From positions 1 to 64,000 of the forward strand of contig NZ_FZOY01000010.1 in NCBI RefSeq assembly GCF_900188335.1: a stretch of DNA of 64,000 nucleotides, written 5' to 3'. This DNA comes from Tropicimonas sediminicola (GTDB lineage: Bacteria; Pseudomonadota; Alphaproteobacteria; Rhodobacterales; Rhodobacteraceae). The translations under genes and the position numbers were made by a program. Shown here piece by piece: positions 8,075 to 17,363 of the stretch (within the stretch, counting starts at the first letter, position 1; each line of letters opens with the position of its first letter). The notes below the pieces were generated by a model, which saw only the letters and a program-made list of their open reading frames with translations, was not told the origin of the DNA and did no database searches.

Positions 8075-9328
8075 ATGGCACATGCAAGGCTTCTCGGCAC
8101 AGTCATCGTTGCCGGTTTCTCGGTCTCAACTGGAGCCATCGCGCAGGAGAGCCGACCATCCTCTGCCCTGGAGGCCGCCGCCGCAGTCTCGCTGGGTGGC
8201 CCGGCCTCCACGCAGGCCCAACTGGAGCAGGACCGGATCCGACGGTTGCAGGACTCTCGCTGGCCGGGGCTGGATGCCGCATTGGACCCCTTGGAGGCAT
8301 CGCGACAAAGCTTTGCCGAACGCACCGGCCTGAACCTTTCCTTCGATTACCAGGCCTATTATCAGTCCGCGACCGAGAGCCTGACCGATATCGACGAGGC
8401 CGCTTTGGGCCAAGCCCGTATTCTCGGCCAGTGGACGCTGCTCAACCGCGGTGGTGAGAACCCCGGGCAACTTGTCTTCACATTGGAGAACCGCCACCTG
8501 CTTGGCACGGAGATCGCGCCAGGCGGGCTCGCTGGGCAGATCGGCTATGCGGGTGTCACCGCAACGACCTTCAGCGACACCGACACGACCCTCTCCGTCG
8601 CCTACTGGTCCCAGACGCTCGCCGGCGGGCGGGCCGGTTTCGTGGCGGGACGGATCGATCCGGGAGACTATTCGGACATTCTTGGCTACGTGAACCCACG
8701 CACGACCTTCTCCAACTTCTCGATCCTGTTCAGCCCGGTCCTGCCGCTCCCCGATCCCGGCTTCGGATTCGCGGGGGGCGGTTTCCTGACCGATCAGATC
8801 TATGCCCTAGGGGTCTTGTCGGACGCAAACGGCTCGATGACCGATGTCGAGTGGTTCCCCGGCGGACCCGAGTTTTACAAATACGCCGAAATCGGATGGA
8901 CACCCGAACGCTCGAAGCGCTTTCTAACCAACGTTCACCTCGGCGTGTTTCACGTCGACGAGCGCACGGAGGCAGGCGTGCCGGAAAGCTACGGGGCGAT
9001 CCTGTCAGCCAACCACACGATCAACGAGGAATTCATGATCTATGGACGCCTCGGCTGGTCCGACGGTGAGGCACCGATTGCCCGGCGCGCGGCCAATGCC
9101 GGGCTTATGTGGCGGCCGGGCCTCTATGACGACCTCTTTGGCTTCGGTGCAACGGTCGCGGACCCGGTTGATGACACACTCGACACCCAGACCACGATGG
9201 AAGCCTTCTACCGGTTGGACCTGTCGGACAATGTCGCCCTGACAGCGGATGTGCAGCACGTGATCAATCCGGGGTTCAACGATCAGGACCCAACCGTGTT
9301 TGGACTGAGGCTGCGGATCAATCTTTGA
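8075..9328 (+). CDS. OprB-like carbohydrate-selective outer-membrane porin
   Basis: A 417-residue outer-membrane beta-barrel protein. A signal peptide occupies about residues 1-25 (cleavage near AIAQE). Alternating aromatic and hydrophobic strands follow, with the OprB pattern LNLSFDYQAYYQ, then PGQLVFTLENRHLLG and DNVALTADVQHVINPG near the C-terminus. The protein ends VFGLRLRINL, a terminal beta-signal. OprB porins admit small sugars and other solutes; in this context it may let in the substrates of the secreted hydrolases. ATG at 8075 is chosen because it immediately precedes the signal peptide; the frame upstream to 7643 overlaps the DoxX gene. Confidence 0.8.
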   Translation: MAHARLLGTVIVAGFSVSTGAIAQESRPSSALEAAAAVSLGGPASTQAQLEQDRIRRLQDSRWPGLDAALDPLEASRQSFAERTGLNLSFDYQAYYQSATESLTDIDEAALGQARILGQWTLLNRGGENPGQLVFTLENRHLLGTEIAPGGLAGQIGYAGVTATTFSDTDTTLSVAYWSQTLAGGRAGFVAGRIDPGDYSDILGYVNPRTTFSNFSILFSPVLPLPDPGFGFAGGGFLTDQIYALGVLSDANGSMTDVEWFPGGPEFYKYAEIGWTPERSKRFLTNVHLGVFHVDERTEAGVPESYGAILSANHTINEEFMIYGRLGWSDGEAPIARRAANAGLMWRPGLYDDLFGFGATVADPVDDTLDTQTTMEAFYRLDLSDNVALTADVQHVINPGFNDQDPTVFGLRLRINL

Positions 9329-9746
9329 CCGGCAATGACTTCCGACGCGCATTCCCGATGCCCGGTGTCCGTGCCTGTTGTCGAAGCGGTGCCTGGTCAG
9401 GCAGTGATTTGGTCTGCCTGGTTACAGAAGTCTACGGCTTGATGAACAGAAACCTGCGTGTTCAGCGTATGTAGCTCAACTTGCCGGCTTGCTGTGTTCC
9501 CGAAAGCCTCCGTTCCCGGCGTGTGACCCAAGAGTCCGCTAAGGGCCGGTTGCGTCGTTGGCAACGTTGTGTCGTCAGTCAAGTCTCGCACAAACCCACA
9601 CGACGTGAACGGCCCAAACCTGCCGTTCGCCGACGGCTAAGCTTATGCCAGGGTAGGCAAAACCGTACTGAAATGCTTTCGCGGTGCCCTGATGGGAGGA
9701 TTCTTCTTTCCGGCCCGCTGGGCGAGCACTTTCTCCAATTTTTGGC
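9329..9746. other. Intergenic region without recognised gene
   Basis: These 418 bases lie between the convergent porin and dehydrogenase genes. No coding frame with recognisable motifs, RNA gene or repeat was seen. Short reading frames here look like chance or shadow frames. Confidence 0.5.
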
Positions 9747-10778
9747 TCAGTTCGCAACCACCGGTTTCGACCGCATACGACTCGCGGTTTCCCGTTCGGC
9801 GCGCTTGCAGCGCATGGGCGGCAGCCCCTTGTCCATCAGCGCCATATCTTCCAGGACCATGTCGCCCATCTGCTTGAAGGCCACGTCCATCGCACCCGCG
9901 CGATGTGCCGAGTGGACAAGACCGGGAAGCCTGCGGGCCCGGTGGTCGGGCGGCAGCGGCTCCTCGGGCCAGACATCGGACGCGGCAACGATACGGCCCC
10001 GCTCCACCGCATCGAGCAGGGCGTCGAAATCGACCACATCTGCGCGGCTTAGCAGAATGAAGGCGGCGCCGGGACGCATCCTGGCGAACTCCTCAGCCCC
10101 GAGAAACCGGCGGTTCTCAGTTGTGACGGCGGCCATGACGAAGACGAAGTCGGAGTCCGTGAGCACCTCGTCAAGGCTCGCTGGCGCGACTTGGTGGTCC
10201 TGAAGGATCGACGGCGGCAGCCAGGGGTCGTGTACCTTCACGTTGCAGCGAAAGCCGATCAGCAACCTGTTTAACGTCCGCCCCAGATCGCCAAAACCGA
10301 TGATGCCGACGTCGGCGCCGGTCAGCAGGCGTGCCGACAGGTTGCCGTCGCCCCCCCAGAGTTCGCGCCCGGCCCGAAAGTCGGCATCCGACGCGCTGAT
10401 CTGCCGGGCGAGGTCGAGCGCGAACCCGAGGCCGATCTCGGCCACCGGCACTGCGAAGACGGCACCAGTGGTGACGACGTGGATGCCGCGGGCAAACACC
10501 TCGTCGTACGGCATGTTGTCCAGAAGGTTCGATTCGACGTTCAGCACAGCCCGAAGCGACGTCATGTTGGCGAGCGTTTCCGACGGGATCGGAGGCTGGC
10601 CAAGCACGTAGCGCGCCTTTGCGAGAATGACATCGTCGAGCCCGGCGACGGCTTCGGCGTCGGTCTCGAATAGTTCGTACCGGTCCCGCAAGACTGCCAG
10701 TTTGTCCGGCGTGAAGATCAGATCGAGGCTGCGCGGCTCCGGGGCGCAGATCACGAGCGGCTTGGATGTTGCGGGCAT
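9747..10778 (-). CDS. D-isomer-specific 2-hydroxyacid dehydrogenase
   Basis: A 343-residue NAD(P)-dependent dehydrogenase of the D-2-hydroxyacid (phosphoglycerate dehydrogenase-like) family. The Rossmann nucleotide site reads VGIIGFGDLGRTLNRLL, followed by the conserved segment PGAAFILLSRADVVD, with the catalytic histidine probably in LVHSAHRAG. It interconverts a 2-hydroxyacid and a 2-ketoacid. It is transcribed away from the LacI gene, with two LacI-type palindromes in the shared promoter, so it is probably regulated with the sugar transporter. The N-terminal region is a little unusual, and the physiological substrate is not clear. Confidence 0.85.
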   Translation of the reverse strand: MPATSKPLVICAPEPRSLDLIFTPDKLAVLRDRYELFETDAEAVAGLDDVILAKARYVLGQPPIPSETLANMTSLRAVLNVESNLLDNMPYDEVFARGIHVVTTGAVFAVPVAEIGLGFALDLARQISASDADFRAGRELWGGDGNLSARLLTGADVGIIGFGDLGRTLNRLLIGFRCNVKVHDPWLPPSILQDHQVAPASLDEVLTDSDFVFVMAAVTTENRRFLGAEEFARMRPGAAFILLSRADVVDFDALLDAVERGRIVAASDVWPEEPLPPDHRARRLPGLVHSAHRAGAMDVAFKQMGDMVLEDMALMDKGLPPMRCKRAERETASRMRSKPVVAN

Positions 10779-10798
10779 TTCGACTCCTCCAATCGAAA

Positions 10799-10833
10799 AT
10801 GAATCGATTTACTTGTAGAATAAACCGATTTAT
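10799..10833. promoter_or_regulatory. Pair of LacI-type operators
   Basis: Two palindromes with a central CG lie between the divergent dehydrogenase and LacI genes: ATGAATCGATTTAC (10799-10812) and ATAAACCGATTTAT (10820-10833). Their centres are 21 bases apart, two helical turns, which suits cooperative binding by LacI-family dimers. A weaker half-site, AATCGAAA, lies one further turn upstream. Confidence 0.6.
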
Positions 10834-10874
10834 CTTTGGATTCGAGACCCGAAAACGGGACTCCGGGGAGGAAG

Positions 10875-11948
10875 ATGCAGTCAGACGACAAGCACAGACG
10901 CGCGACGATACACGACGTCGCCCGGGCCGCCGGAGTCTCGGCGGCAACGGTGTCGAAGGTGCTGCGCGGCGTGAAGACCGTTCGGGCGGACAACGCCGAG
11001 CGGGTGCACAAGGCGGTGAGCGAGCTGGGCTACCGGATGGACCCCCTCGCCTCGGGCCTGCGCGGCGAACATCGGCGGATCATCGGCGCCGTGGTCCCGG
11101 ATCTGGAAAGCCCCTTCTTCGGCAAGCTCGTGACGGAGCTGGAAAGTCTCGCCGAGGCGGCAGGCTATCACATGATCGTCGCTTCGTCGCGCGAGAGCGA
11201 GGCGCGTGAGGCCGACCTTGCCGCACGGATGAACGATTGGCGCGTCGCCGGCTGCATACTGGTGCCGGTCCGGTCCGAACGCGGCCCCGGGGCGGAGAAA
11301 CTGCTAGACTTCGGCATGACTGCGGTGCTCGTCGACCGGGTCTCGGCCGACGAGCGCTTCGACACGGTGTCCGCCGACAATCATGAAGCGTCGGCGTCCG
11401 TGGCGGATTTGTTGATCGGTCGGCAGGGCCACAAACACATCCTGCTGCACGGCGCGACACGGATCTCCAAAGCCATTCGAAACCGGCTCGCCGGGTTCGG
11501 GGAAAGGGCCCGGGCACTCGATCCGGGCGTCGTGATCGACGAGCTTCTGTCCGACGAGCCGCTGGAGACCCAGCGTGCCGCGATCCGGTCCTATTTCGAT
11601 GGCAAGGTGAACGGCCATCGGCCGACGGCCATCTTTTCCCTGTCGCAACATTCGACCCTGCTCGTTCTCTCCGAGATCCGCAGGATGGGCCTGAGGATTC
11701 CTGAGGATGTGGCGCTCGTCGGCTTCGACGATGCGGACTGGATGCAGACAACCTGGCCCTCGATTACCGCCGTCGCGCAGCCCGTATCGGCCATTGCCAA
11801 GCGCGCGATGACGGCGTTGCTTGCACGCGTCGAGGGAGAGCACACCGGGTTCCCCGTTCAGTACTTGGAACCCTGCACCTTGCTCGTCCGCCAATCGGCC
11901 GGACAGTCGGAGACGGAACGACCGCGCCGGTCAGGCCGGAGCGGATAG
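10875..11948 (+). CDS. LacI-family transcriptional regulator
   Basis: A 357-residue repressor of the LacI/GalR family. The N-terminal helix-turn-helix and hinge are clear (ATIHDVARAAGVSAATVSKVL), followed by a periplasmic-binding-protein-like effector domain with FDTVSADNHEAS and the VALVGFDDADWM motif. The start at 10875 is preceded by GGGGAGGAAG; a start 13 codons earlier would run into the operator region. It probably controls both the downstream ABC sugar operon and the divergent dehydrogenase. The effector is likely the sugar or its phosphate. Confidence 0.92.
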   Translation: MQSDDKHRRATIHDVARAAGVSAATVSKVLRGVKTVRADNAERVHKAVSELGYRMDPLASGLRGEHRRIIGAVVPDLESPFFGKLVTELESLAEAAGYHMIVASSRESEAREADLAARMNDWRVAGCILVPVRSERGPGAEKLLDFGMTAVLVDRVSADERFDTVSADNHEASASVADLLIGRQGHKHILLHGATRISKAIRNRLAGFGERARALDPGVVIDELLSDEPLETQRAAIRSYFDGKVNGHRPTAIFSLSQHSTLLVLSEIRRMGLRIPEDVALVGFDDADWMQTTWPSITAVAQPVSAIAKRAMTALLARVEGEHTGFPVQYLEPCTLLVRQSAGQSETERPRRSGRSG

Positions 11949-11981
11949 CCCAGCGAAATGGTCCAAGAGGAGGAGGAAACC

Positions 11982-12956
11982 ATGTCGAAACTGAAAACCA
12001 CCCTGAAACTCGGCGCCGCGCTCTCGGCATTGCTCGCCGTCACTCCGGCAATGGCCGAGGGGGAATACGGCGTCTTGATGAAAACCCTCGCCAACCCGTT
12101 CTGGGGCGCGATGGGCCAGGGGGTCGAGGACGGCGCAACGGAGGCGGGCGTCGAATATTACATGCAGGCGGTCGAGAGCGACCAGGCGGCCGAAAGCCAG
12201 CTCAACGTCTGCAATACAATGTTGGAACGCCAGCCGGTGGCGATGATCACCGCCGCGATCAACTCGACCAACCTGCTGCCCTGCCTGAAGGCCGCGCAGG
12301 AAGCGGGCATCAAGGTCGTCGACCTGGACGGCAACCTCGATCAGGCGATTCTGGATTCGGAAGGGATCGAGATCACGTTCCGGATCGGGTCCGACAACGT
12401 GCTGGCCGGGGCTCAGGGCGCCGAATACGTGGTCGGCCAGCTTGGCGCCGATGCCACTGGCCCGGTGCTGGTGATCGAGGGGCTCTCGGGGAACATCACG
12501 GGCCAGAAACGCGCCCAGGGTTTCGCCGACAAACTCGCGGAGCTCGCGCCGGGCCTTGAGATCGTCGCCTCGCTGCCGGGCGACTGGGACCGCGGCAAGG
12601 CCGCCAACATCACCAACGACATTCTGACCCGCAACCCGGACCTCGTCGCGATCTTCGCCGCGAACGACGGCATGGCCCTTGGCGCGGTCGAGAGCGTCTT
12701 TGCCGCCGGGAAAGGCGGTGACGTCGTCATCGTCGGCGTCGACGGCAACTCGGACGCCGTGAAGTCGATCAACGAGGGCCGGCTTACGGCATCTGTGGCG
12801 CAGCTGCCCTACCTCGTCGGCAAGCAGGCGGTCGAGAACGTCAAGGTCGCCGTCGAAGGCGGGTCTGTCGAGGGCGAGATCATCGTGCCGACCCTGGTGC
12901 TCACCAAGGAGGTGATGGACGCCGGTACCGAGCCGCTTCTCGAATACGTCAAGTGA
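11982..12956 (+). CDS. Sugar ABC transporter periplasmic substrate-binding protein (ribose/fructose type)
   Basis: A 324-residue RbsB-like binding protein with a cleavable signal peptide (cleavage near AMAEG). Features include the opening YGVLMKTLANPFWGAM, the hinge-region segment VVDLDGNLDQ, and C-terminal VDGNSDAVKSINEGRLTAS, typical of pentose/hexose-binding proteins. It delivers a sugar to the permease and ATPase encoded directly downstream. ATG at 11982 follows a strong GAGGAGGAGG site; an ATG eight codons upstream lacks such a site. It lies 33 bases after the LacI gene. Confidence 0.92.
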   Translation: MSKLKTTLKLGAALSALLAVTPAMAEGEYGVLMKTLANPFWGAMGQGVEDGATEAGVEYYMQAVESDQAAESQLNVCNTMLERQPVAMITAAINSTNLLPCLKAAQEAGIKVVDLDGNLDQAILDSEGIEITFRIGSDNVLAGAQGAEYVVGQLGADATGPVLVIEGLSGNITGQKRAQGFADKLAELAPGLEIVASLPGDWDRGKAANITNDILTRNPDLVAIFAANDGMALGAVESVFAAGKGGDVVIVGVDGNSDAVKSINEGRLTASVAQLPYLVGKQAVENVKVAVEGGSVEGEIIVPTLVLTKEVMDAGTEPLLEYVK

Positions 12957-12969
12957 TCCTCCCGCCGGT

Positions 12970-12985
12970 GGGGCCTTCGGGCCCT
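12970..12985 (+). terminator. UUCG-tetraloop hairpin between binding protein and permease
   Basis: GGGCC-TTCG-GGCCC (12971-12984, extended by a G-T pair) forms a very stable tetraloop hairpin in the 95-base gap. It probably lowers permease expression relative to the binding protein, as often seen in ABC operons. Confidence 0.5.
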
Positions 12986-13051
12986 TCCGGCACTTCAGGC
13001 GGCCCGACGCGCGCCGCGGCCCCTGCCAGCAATCCCGGAGACGACCTCCCA

Positions 13052-14059
13052 ATGACGCAATCCGATTCCGGACCCGCCAAACCCGGCCCGAGCCTCTGGG
13101 CAAGGGTACAATCGAGCGCCATCGAGCAACTTCACATCCGCCTTGAAAGCCTGATCGTGCTGCTCGTGCTCGGCGCCATCATGTCGGTGCTGAGTCCCTA
13201 CTTCCTGTCGGTCAGCAATTTCATGAACATCTTCCTGGCGACCGCCACGATCGGGGTGCTCGCCATCGCCGCGACCTTCATTCTGGGCTCGGGCGGGCTC
13301 GACCTGTCGCTGGGATCGGTCATGGGTTTCGCCGGTGTCGTCGGCGCCTGGGTGGCCGTGACCGCGGGCCTTCCAACAGGGATCGCGGTCATTGCGACCA
13401 TCGGGGCCGGCGCTCTCGCCGGTTTCGTCAACGGCATCATCATCACCCGCGCCTTCGTGCCAGCGTTCATCGTCACGTTGGGAATGCTCGGCATCGCCCG
13501 CGGTCTGGCGCTGGTGATCAACAACGGCGCGGCGATCTACGGTCTGCCGCCTGCGATGGTCTATCTCGGCCAGGGCCGCCCCATGGGCATCCCGATGCCG
13601 GTGATCATCTTCATCGGCACCGCCATCGTGATGCATATCCTTCTCGCCTATACCCGCTACGGCCGCCACACGCTCGCCATCGGCGACAGCGAGAACGCGG
13701 CGCGCACGGCGGGCATCAACGTCTCGCGCCTGCGGCTGTCGCTCTATACGCTCTCGGGCGCGCTCGCCGGCCTCGCCGGGCTGATTTTTGCGACCCGCGT
13801 GAATGCGGGCGATCCGACCGCCGGGCTGACCTACGAACTCACCGCCATCACGGCGGCCATCATCGGCGGCACCAATCTCTTCGGCGGGCGCGCCTCGATC
13901 CTCGGCACGATGATCGGCGCGCTCATCATGGGCGTGCTGCAGAACGGCCTCAACCTGCTCGCGGTGCAGAGCTACTACCAGCAGATGGCCATCGGCGCGG
14001 TGCTAATCCTGGCGGTTTTCATCGACCAGTGGCAGGTCCGGAAGGAGAGCCGGGTATGA
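13052..14059 (+). CDS. Sugar ABC transporter permease (RbsC/FrcC type)
   Basis: A 335-residue inner-membrane permease with 8-10 hydrophobic helices. It shows family phrases such as GGLDLSLGSVMGFAG, VNGIIITRAFVPAFIVTLG and the cytoplasmic loop TRYGRHTLAIGDSENAARTAG that contacts the ATPase. ATG at 13052 is chosen; the frame extends upstream to 12953, but that stretch includes the hairpin and is Pro/Gly-rich. Its stop codon overlaps the start of the ATPase gene (ATGA at 14056). Confidence 0.92.
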   Translation: MTQSDSGPAKPGPSLWARVQSSAIEQLHIRLESLIVLLVLGAIMSVLSPYFLSVSNFMNIFLATATIGVLAIAATFILGSGGLDLSLGSVMGFAGVVGAWVAVTAGLPTGIAVIATIGAGALAGFVNGIIITRAFVPAFIVTLGMLGIARGLALVINNGAAIYGLPPAMVYLGQGRPMGIPMPVIIFIGTAIVMHILLAYTRYGRHTLAIGDSENAARTAGINVSRLRLSLYTLSGALAGLAGLIFATRVNAGDPTAGLTYELTAITAAIIGGTNLFGGRASILGTMIGALIMGVLQNGLNLLAVQSYYQQMAIGAVLILAVFIDQWQVRKESRV

Positions 14060-14826
14060 CCCTTCTCAACATCACCAAAGTCTCCAAGGCCTTCGGTCCG
14101 GTCAGCGTGCTGCACGGCGTCGACATGAGCGTCGACCGCGGCGAAGTCGTCGGCCTCGTGGGCGACAACGGCGCCGGCAAATCGACGCTGATGAAGATCG
14201 TCACCGGCATGTACACGGCCGACGCGGGCGAGATCACGCTCGACGGCCAGGACATTCTCGGCAACACCCCCGGCGAACGGCGCCGGATGGGGATTGAGAT
14301 GATCTACCAGGATCTCGCCCTCGCCCGGCAGCAGGATGTCTCCGCCAACATCTTCCTTGGCCGCGAGCCGCAAAAGAAAGTGCTCGGGATGAATTTCGTG
14401 GACAAGGCCACCATGAGGCGCGAGGCTCAGGCGATGATCGACCGGCTGGGCGCGCGGCTCCCCGCGATCAACCGGCCGGTGGGCTCGTTTTCCGGCGGCC
14501 AGCAGCAATCCGTCGCCATCGCTCGAGCGCTCACCTTCGATCCGAAGCTCGTCATCATGGACGAACCAACGGCGGCCCTCGCCGTTCGGGAGGTGCAGGG
14601 CGTGCTGGACCTGATCCGCCAGCTCAAGTCGGAAGGAATCGGCGTCATCCTGATCTCGCACCGGCTGAACGATGTGCTTTCGGTGACGGACCGGATCGTG
14701 GTGCTGAACCACGGCCGCGCCGCCGCCAACCTCACCACCGCAGAGACCAACATGACCGAGGTCGTCTCCGCCATCGTCGGCGGCGCCGACATGGACCACG
14801 CGGCCGCGCATGAAGCAAGAGGATAG
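14056..14826 (+). CDS. Sugar ABC transporter ATP-binding protein (FrcA-like, single domain)
   Basis: A 256-residue ATPase powering the sugar transporter. Walker A is GDNGAGKSTLMK, the signature FSGGQQQSVAIARAL, Walker B LVIMDEPTAAL, and the switch histidine lies in LISHRLNDV. It has one nucleotide-binding domain, like FrcA, not two as in RbsA. The start overlaps the permease stop by four bases, implying translational coupling. Confidence 0.92.
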   Translation: MTLLNITKVSKAFGPVSVLHGVDMSVDRGEVVGLVGDNGAGKSTLMKIVTGMYTADAGEITLDGQDILGNTPGERRRMGIEMIYQDLALARQQDVSANIFLGREPQKKVLGMNFVDKATMRREAQAMIDRLGARLPAINRPVGSFSGGQQQSVAIARALTFDPKLVIMDEPTAALAVREVQGVLDLIRQLKSEGIGVILISHRLNDVLSVTDRIVVLNHGRAAANLTTAETNMTEVVSAIVGGADMDHAAAHEARG

Positions 14827-14828
14827 AC

Positions 14829-15683
14829 ATGGCTCAGCTTGGCCTTCACACTTTCGCCGCCGCACCCAAATGGGACCTGGCAGAAATGCGCGCCCTTCTG
14901 GGCAAGTTCCAACAGCACAAGATCCGGGTGCTTGAGATTCCGTTGCTCAACCCGGCCGAAATCGACGTGGCCGAGACGCGCGCTTTTTGCGAAGAGACCG
15001 GAATCTCGCCGGTGTGCTCCCTGGGCCTGCCGCCGGAAATCGACGTGATCTCAGATCCGGACTCTGGCCTCGCCTTCCTCGAACCGGCGTTCCAAGTGGC
15101 AAGCGGCGTCGGTGCCTTCGCGCTCGCCGGCGTCACCTACGGCACAATCGGCAAGATATCCGGCGCGCCCCGCTCCACCGAGGAATTCGATGGCACCGCG
15201 AGGTTCATCGAACGCGCGGCGAGAGCGGCGAGGTCGCATGGGCTGAAGCTCGGGCTGGAGCCCTGCAACCGCTACGAGACCCATATCATGAACACCGGCG
15301 CCGATGGCCGCGCTTTCTGCGAGGCGGTGGGGGCCGACAATGTCTTCATCCACATCGACACCTACCACATGAACATCGAGGAGGTGTCCTATGCCCAGGG
15401 TTTCCGCGATTGCGGCCCGTTCCTCGGCTACGTTCATCTGTCGGAGAGCAACCGTGGCGCGCCGGGAGCCGGGACAATCGACTGGGAGCAGGTCTACGGG
15501 GCTCTTGTCGAGGTCGATTTCGACGGCATCACTACGCTGGAGAGCATGAATCACGTTCATCCCGCCATCGCCTCCGCTCTGGCGATCTGGCACCCAGTGG
15601 CGGCGAACCCGGGCGACGTGATCGACGTCGGCCTGCCTTTCCTGCACCAGGTGGCGGCGGCGTCCGGCTTTCACTACGCCTAA
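14829..15683 (+). CDS. Sugar phosphate isomerase/epimerase (xylose isomerase-like TIM barrel)
   Basis: A 284-residue TIM-barrel protein of the AP-endonuclease-2/sugar epimerase family. Likely metal ligands are in LGLEPCNRYETH (Glu), FIHIDTYHMN (Asp/His), GYVHLSESN (His) and TTLESMNH (Glu). Relatives include tagatose/allulose 3-epimerases and L-ribulose 3-epimerases. It begins two bases after the ATPase stop, so it is the catabolic enzyme of the same operon. The operon is therefore likely to import and epimerise a ketose or polyol-derived sugar; which one cannot be read from sequence. Confidence 0.88.
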   Translation: MAQLGLHTFAAAPKWDLAEMRALLGKFQQHKIRVLEIPLLNPAEIDVAETRAFCEETGISPVCSLGLPPEIDVISDPDSGLAFLEPAFQVASGVGAFALAGVTYGTIGKISGAPRSTEEFDGTARFIERAARAARSHGLKLGLEPCNRYETHIMNTGADGRAFCEAVGADNVFIHIDTYHMNIEEVSYAQGFRDCGPFLGYVHLSESNRGAPGAGTIDWEQVYGALVEVDFDGITTLESMNHVHPAIASALAIWHPVAANPGDVIDVGLPFLHQVAAASGFHYA

Positions 15684-16073
15684 CCGGGATTGAGGAGTAA
15701 GCGTGCCGCTCAAATTCGAGCAGCAACTCATTCTTCGGCCCACATGCTGCGCTCTTACGGTAATGGACGGGGTCGGCAAACCGCGCTCCCTGATTGTCTC
15801 CGCTCCAAAGCTCCGAGGGCGCGGCGCCTCAACCACCGATCAGCGTGATCGGCTCAACCTCAACCGCCCCGAAAGGGCGCATGACCGCCGGACCGCAAAT
15901 GGAGTGAGGCCGCGGCCGCCTGTTCCCGACAGATTGGCGGCCGGTTTGTGAGGACAAGACATCCGGCCAATAGCCAGGATGCTCCAACACGCCGTCTCGG
16001 AGAGGCTTTCCATACGCCGATGACGGAACACTGGGGGTGTTGCGCCGTCAAAAAGGCGGCGCAACGCCAAACA
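15684..16073. other. Intergenic region with a terminator-like hairpin
   Basis: This lies between two convergent genes. The only structure seen is a 9-base perfect stem (16039-16047 with 16057-16065) with a 9-base loop, just beyond the FadL-like gene's stop codon. It probably ends that transcript. The rest shows no recognisable gene. Confidence 0.5.
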
Positions 16074-17363
16074 TTACCAATCGTAGCTTGCGCCGAAGAC
16101 GATCTCGTTCTGGGACATGCGAAGATCGATATCCTGGAGGTCGAGGCCGAATGCAGAGGTCTCGTTCCTGCCAGAGACCTTGCTTTCAAAGGCGTGGGTA
16201 TAGGCTCCGTGAAGGCTCCAGTTCTCGTTCAGCTTGTAGGTAGCGCCGACCGACGCGTGCCATTGGATCGTACCCGGTGCCAGTGTGTTCAGAAGAACCT
16301 CGTCGTTGTCTATGAATTGCGTGGCATAGCTGACGCCGCCACGGAACGTCCATTGATCGTTTTGGCGGTAGACTGCGCCGACGCGAAAGACGTCCATGTC
16401 CTCCCACCCGAAGCCGGGTCCGTCGCTGGCTCCGAACTGAGTGTCAATGACAGCACTGCTGTTTGCGATAGCGGGAATCTGACTGTAGTAGATCCGCTGA
16501 TACTCCGCGGTGATCGTGAAGCGCGGATCGGCTGCGGGAGTGTATCCGGCGCCAATCGAGAATGTCGGGGGTACGTCAAAATCGCCCTGCTCGGCGAAAA
16601 GCCCCGAATAGCGATCGAACTCGCTCATCCAGATCCGCGAGCGATAGGATATCCCGATATCCCACTCTGCGTTCGGCTCGTAGAGCAGTCCAAGATGGTA
16701 GCCCCACCCGCGCGACCAGGAATCGCCATTGTTGGTCACATTGCCCGGGTTGGTGGAAAACATGGCATTGTCGAATGGTTCGAGACCGGTAGCGGAGAAA
16801 CGCTGGAGGGCATAGATCGGCGCAAAGCCGAGCGTGATTTGGTCATTCAACTCGTATGAGTAGTTCAGCCCGATGAAGACCTGTTCGAGGTTTACGCCGA
16901 GCGGCGTTGTCGCGACTCCCGGAGGGGCGAAATTCGAGAAGATGTTGGTGTCATACTCGGTGTTCATGCCACCGTTGCCGTAGATAACGAAGCCAAGAGA
17001 ACTTCGGTCGTTCAGGCTCCAGTTGGCGCCGCCACACGGGATGTAGAAGTAGTCGTTGGAACTCGTCTCTTTGCCCGCGACGAGAGGGCCTCCTGGCTCG
17101 ATGTCGAACCCACGATCCGGAGAAAAGACGGTCACGCAAAACCCGGCCGAGTTGCCGACCTTGTTCCCGAAGGCAGGGTTCTGCGCCAGGCTGAGAACGC
17201 CGGATGGTACGGCGACGCCGGCACCAGCCATCCCTTTCGAACCAGCTCCATAACCGTTGGCGAAGTAGCCGTTGGTTGCCAGCGCCGGGTCCGCCGCGGC
17301 CCCCACCATGGCAAGAATGGCCGTGCCTGCGAAGACGCGGTGTGTTCGAATTGAGGTCCTCAT
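16074..17363 (-). CDS. FadL/OmpP1/TodX-type outer-membrane channel
   Basis: A 429-residue outer-membrane beta-barrel of the FadL family, which takes up long-chain fatty acids and other hydrophobic compounds. A signal peptide (residues ~1-29, cleavage near PALAT) is followed by the family's N-terminal plug: NGYFANGYGAGSKGMAGAGV, then SLAQNPA. The alternating strands end in FGASYDW, a terminal aromatic beta-signal. Start at 17363 is supported by GAGGAG upstream. It is flanked by long non-coding stretches and appears to be monocistronic. Its cargo could be a hydrophobic substrate for one of the neighbouring catabolic sets. Confidence 0.88.
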   Translation of the reverse strand: MRTSIRTHRVFAGTAILAMVGAAADPALATNGYFANGYGAGSKGMAGAGVAVPSGVLSLAQNPAFGNKVGNSAGFCVTVFSPDRGFDIEPGGPLVAGKETSSNDYFYIPCGGANWSLNDRSSLGFVIYGNGGMNTEYDTNIFSNFAPPGVATTPLGVNLEQVFIGLNYSYELNDQITLGFAPIYALQRFSATGLEPFDNAMFSTNPGNVTNNGDSWSRGWGYHLGLLYEPNAEWDIGISYRSRIWMSEFDRYSGLFAEQGDFDVPPTFSIGAGYTPAADPRFTITAEYQRIYYSQIPAIANSSAVIDTQFGASDGPGFGWEDMDVFRVGAVYRQNDQWTFRGGVSYATQFIDNDEVLLNTLAPGTIQWHASVGATYKLNENWSLHGAYTHAFESKVSGRNETSAFGLDLQDIDLRMSQNEIVFGASYDW

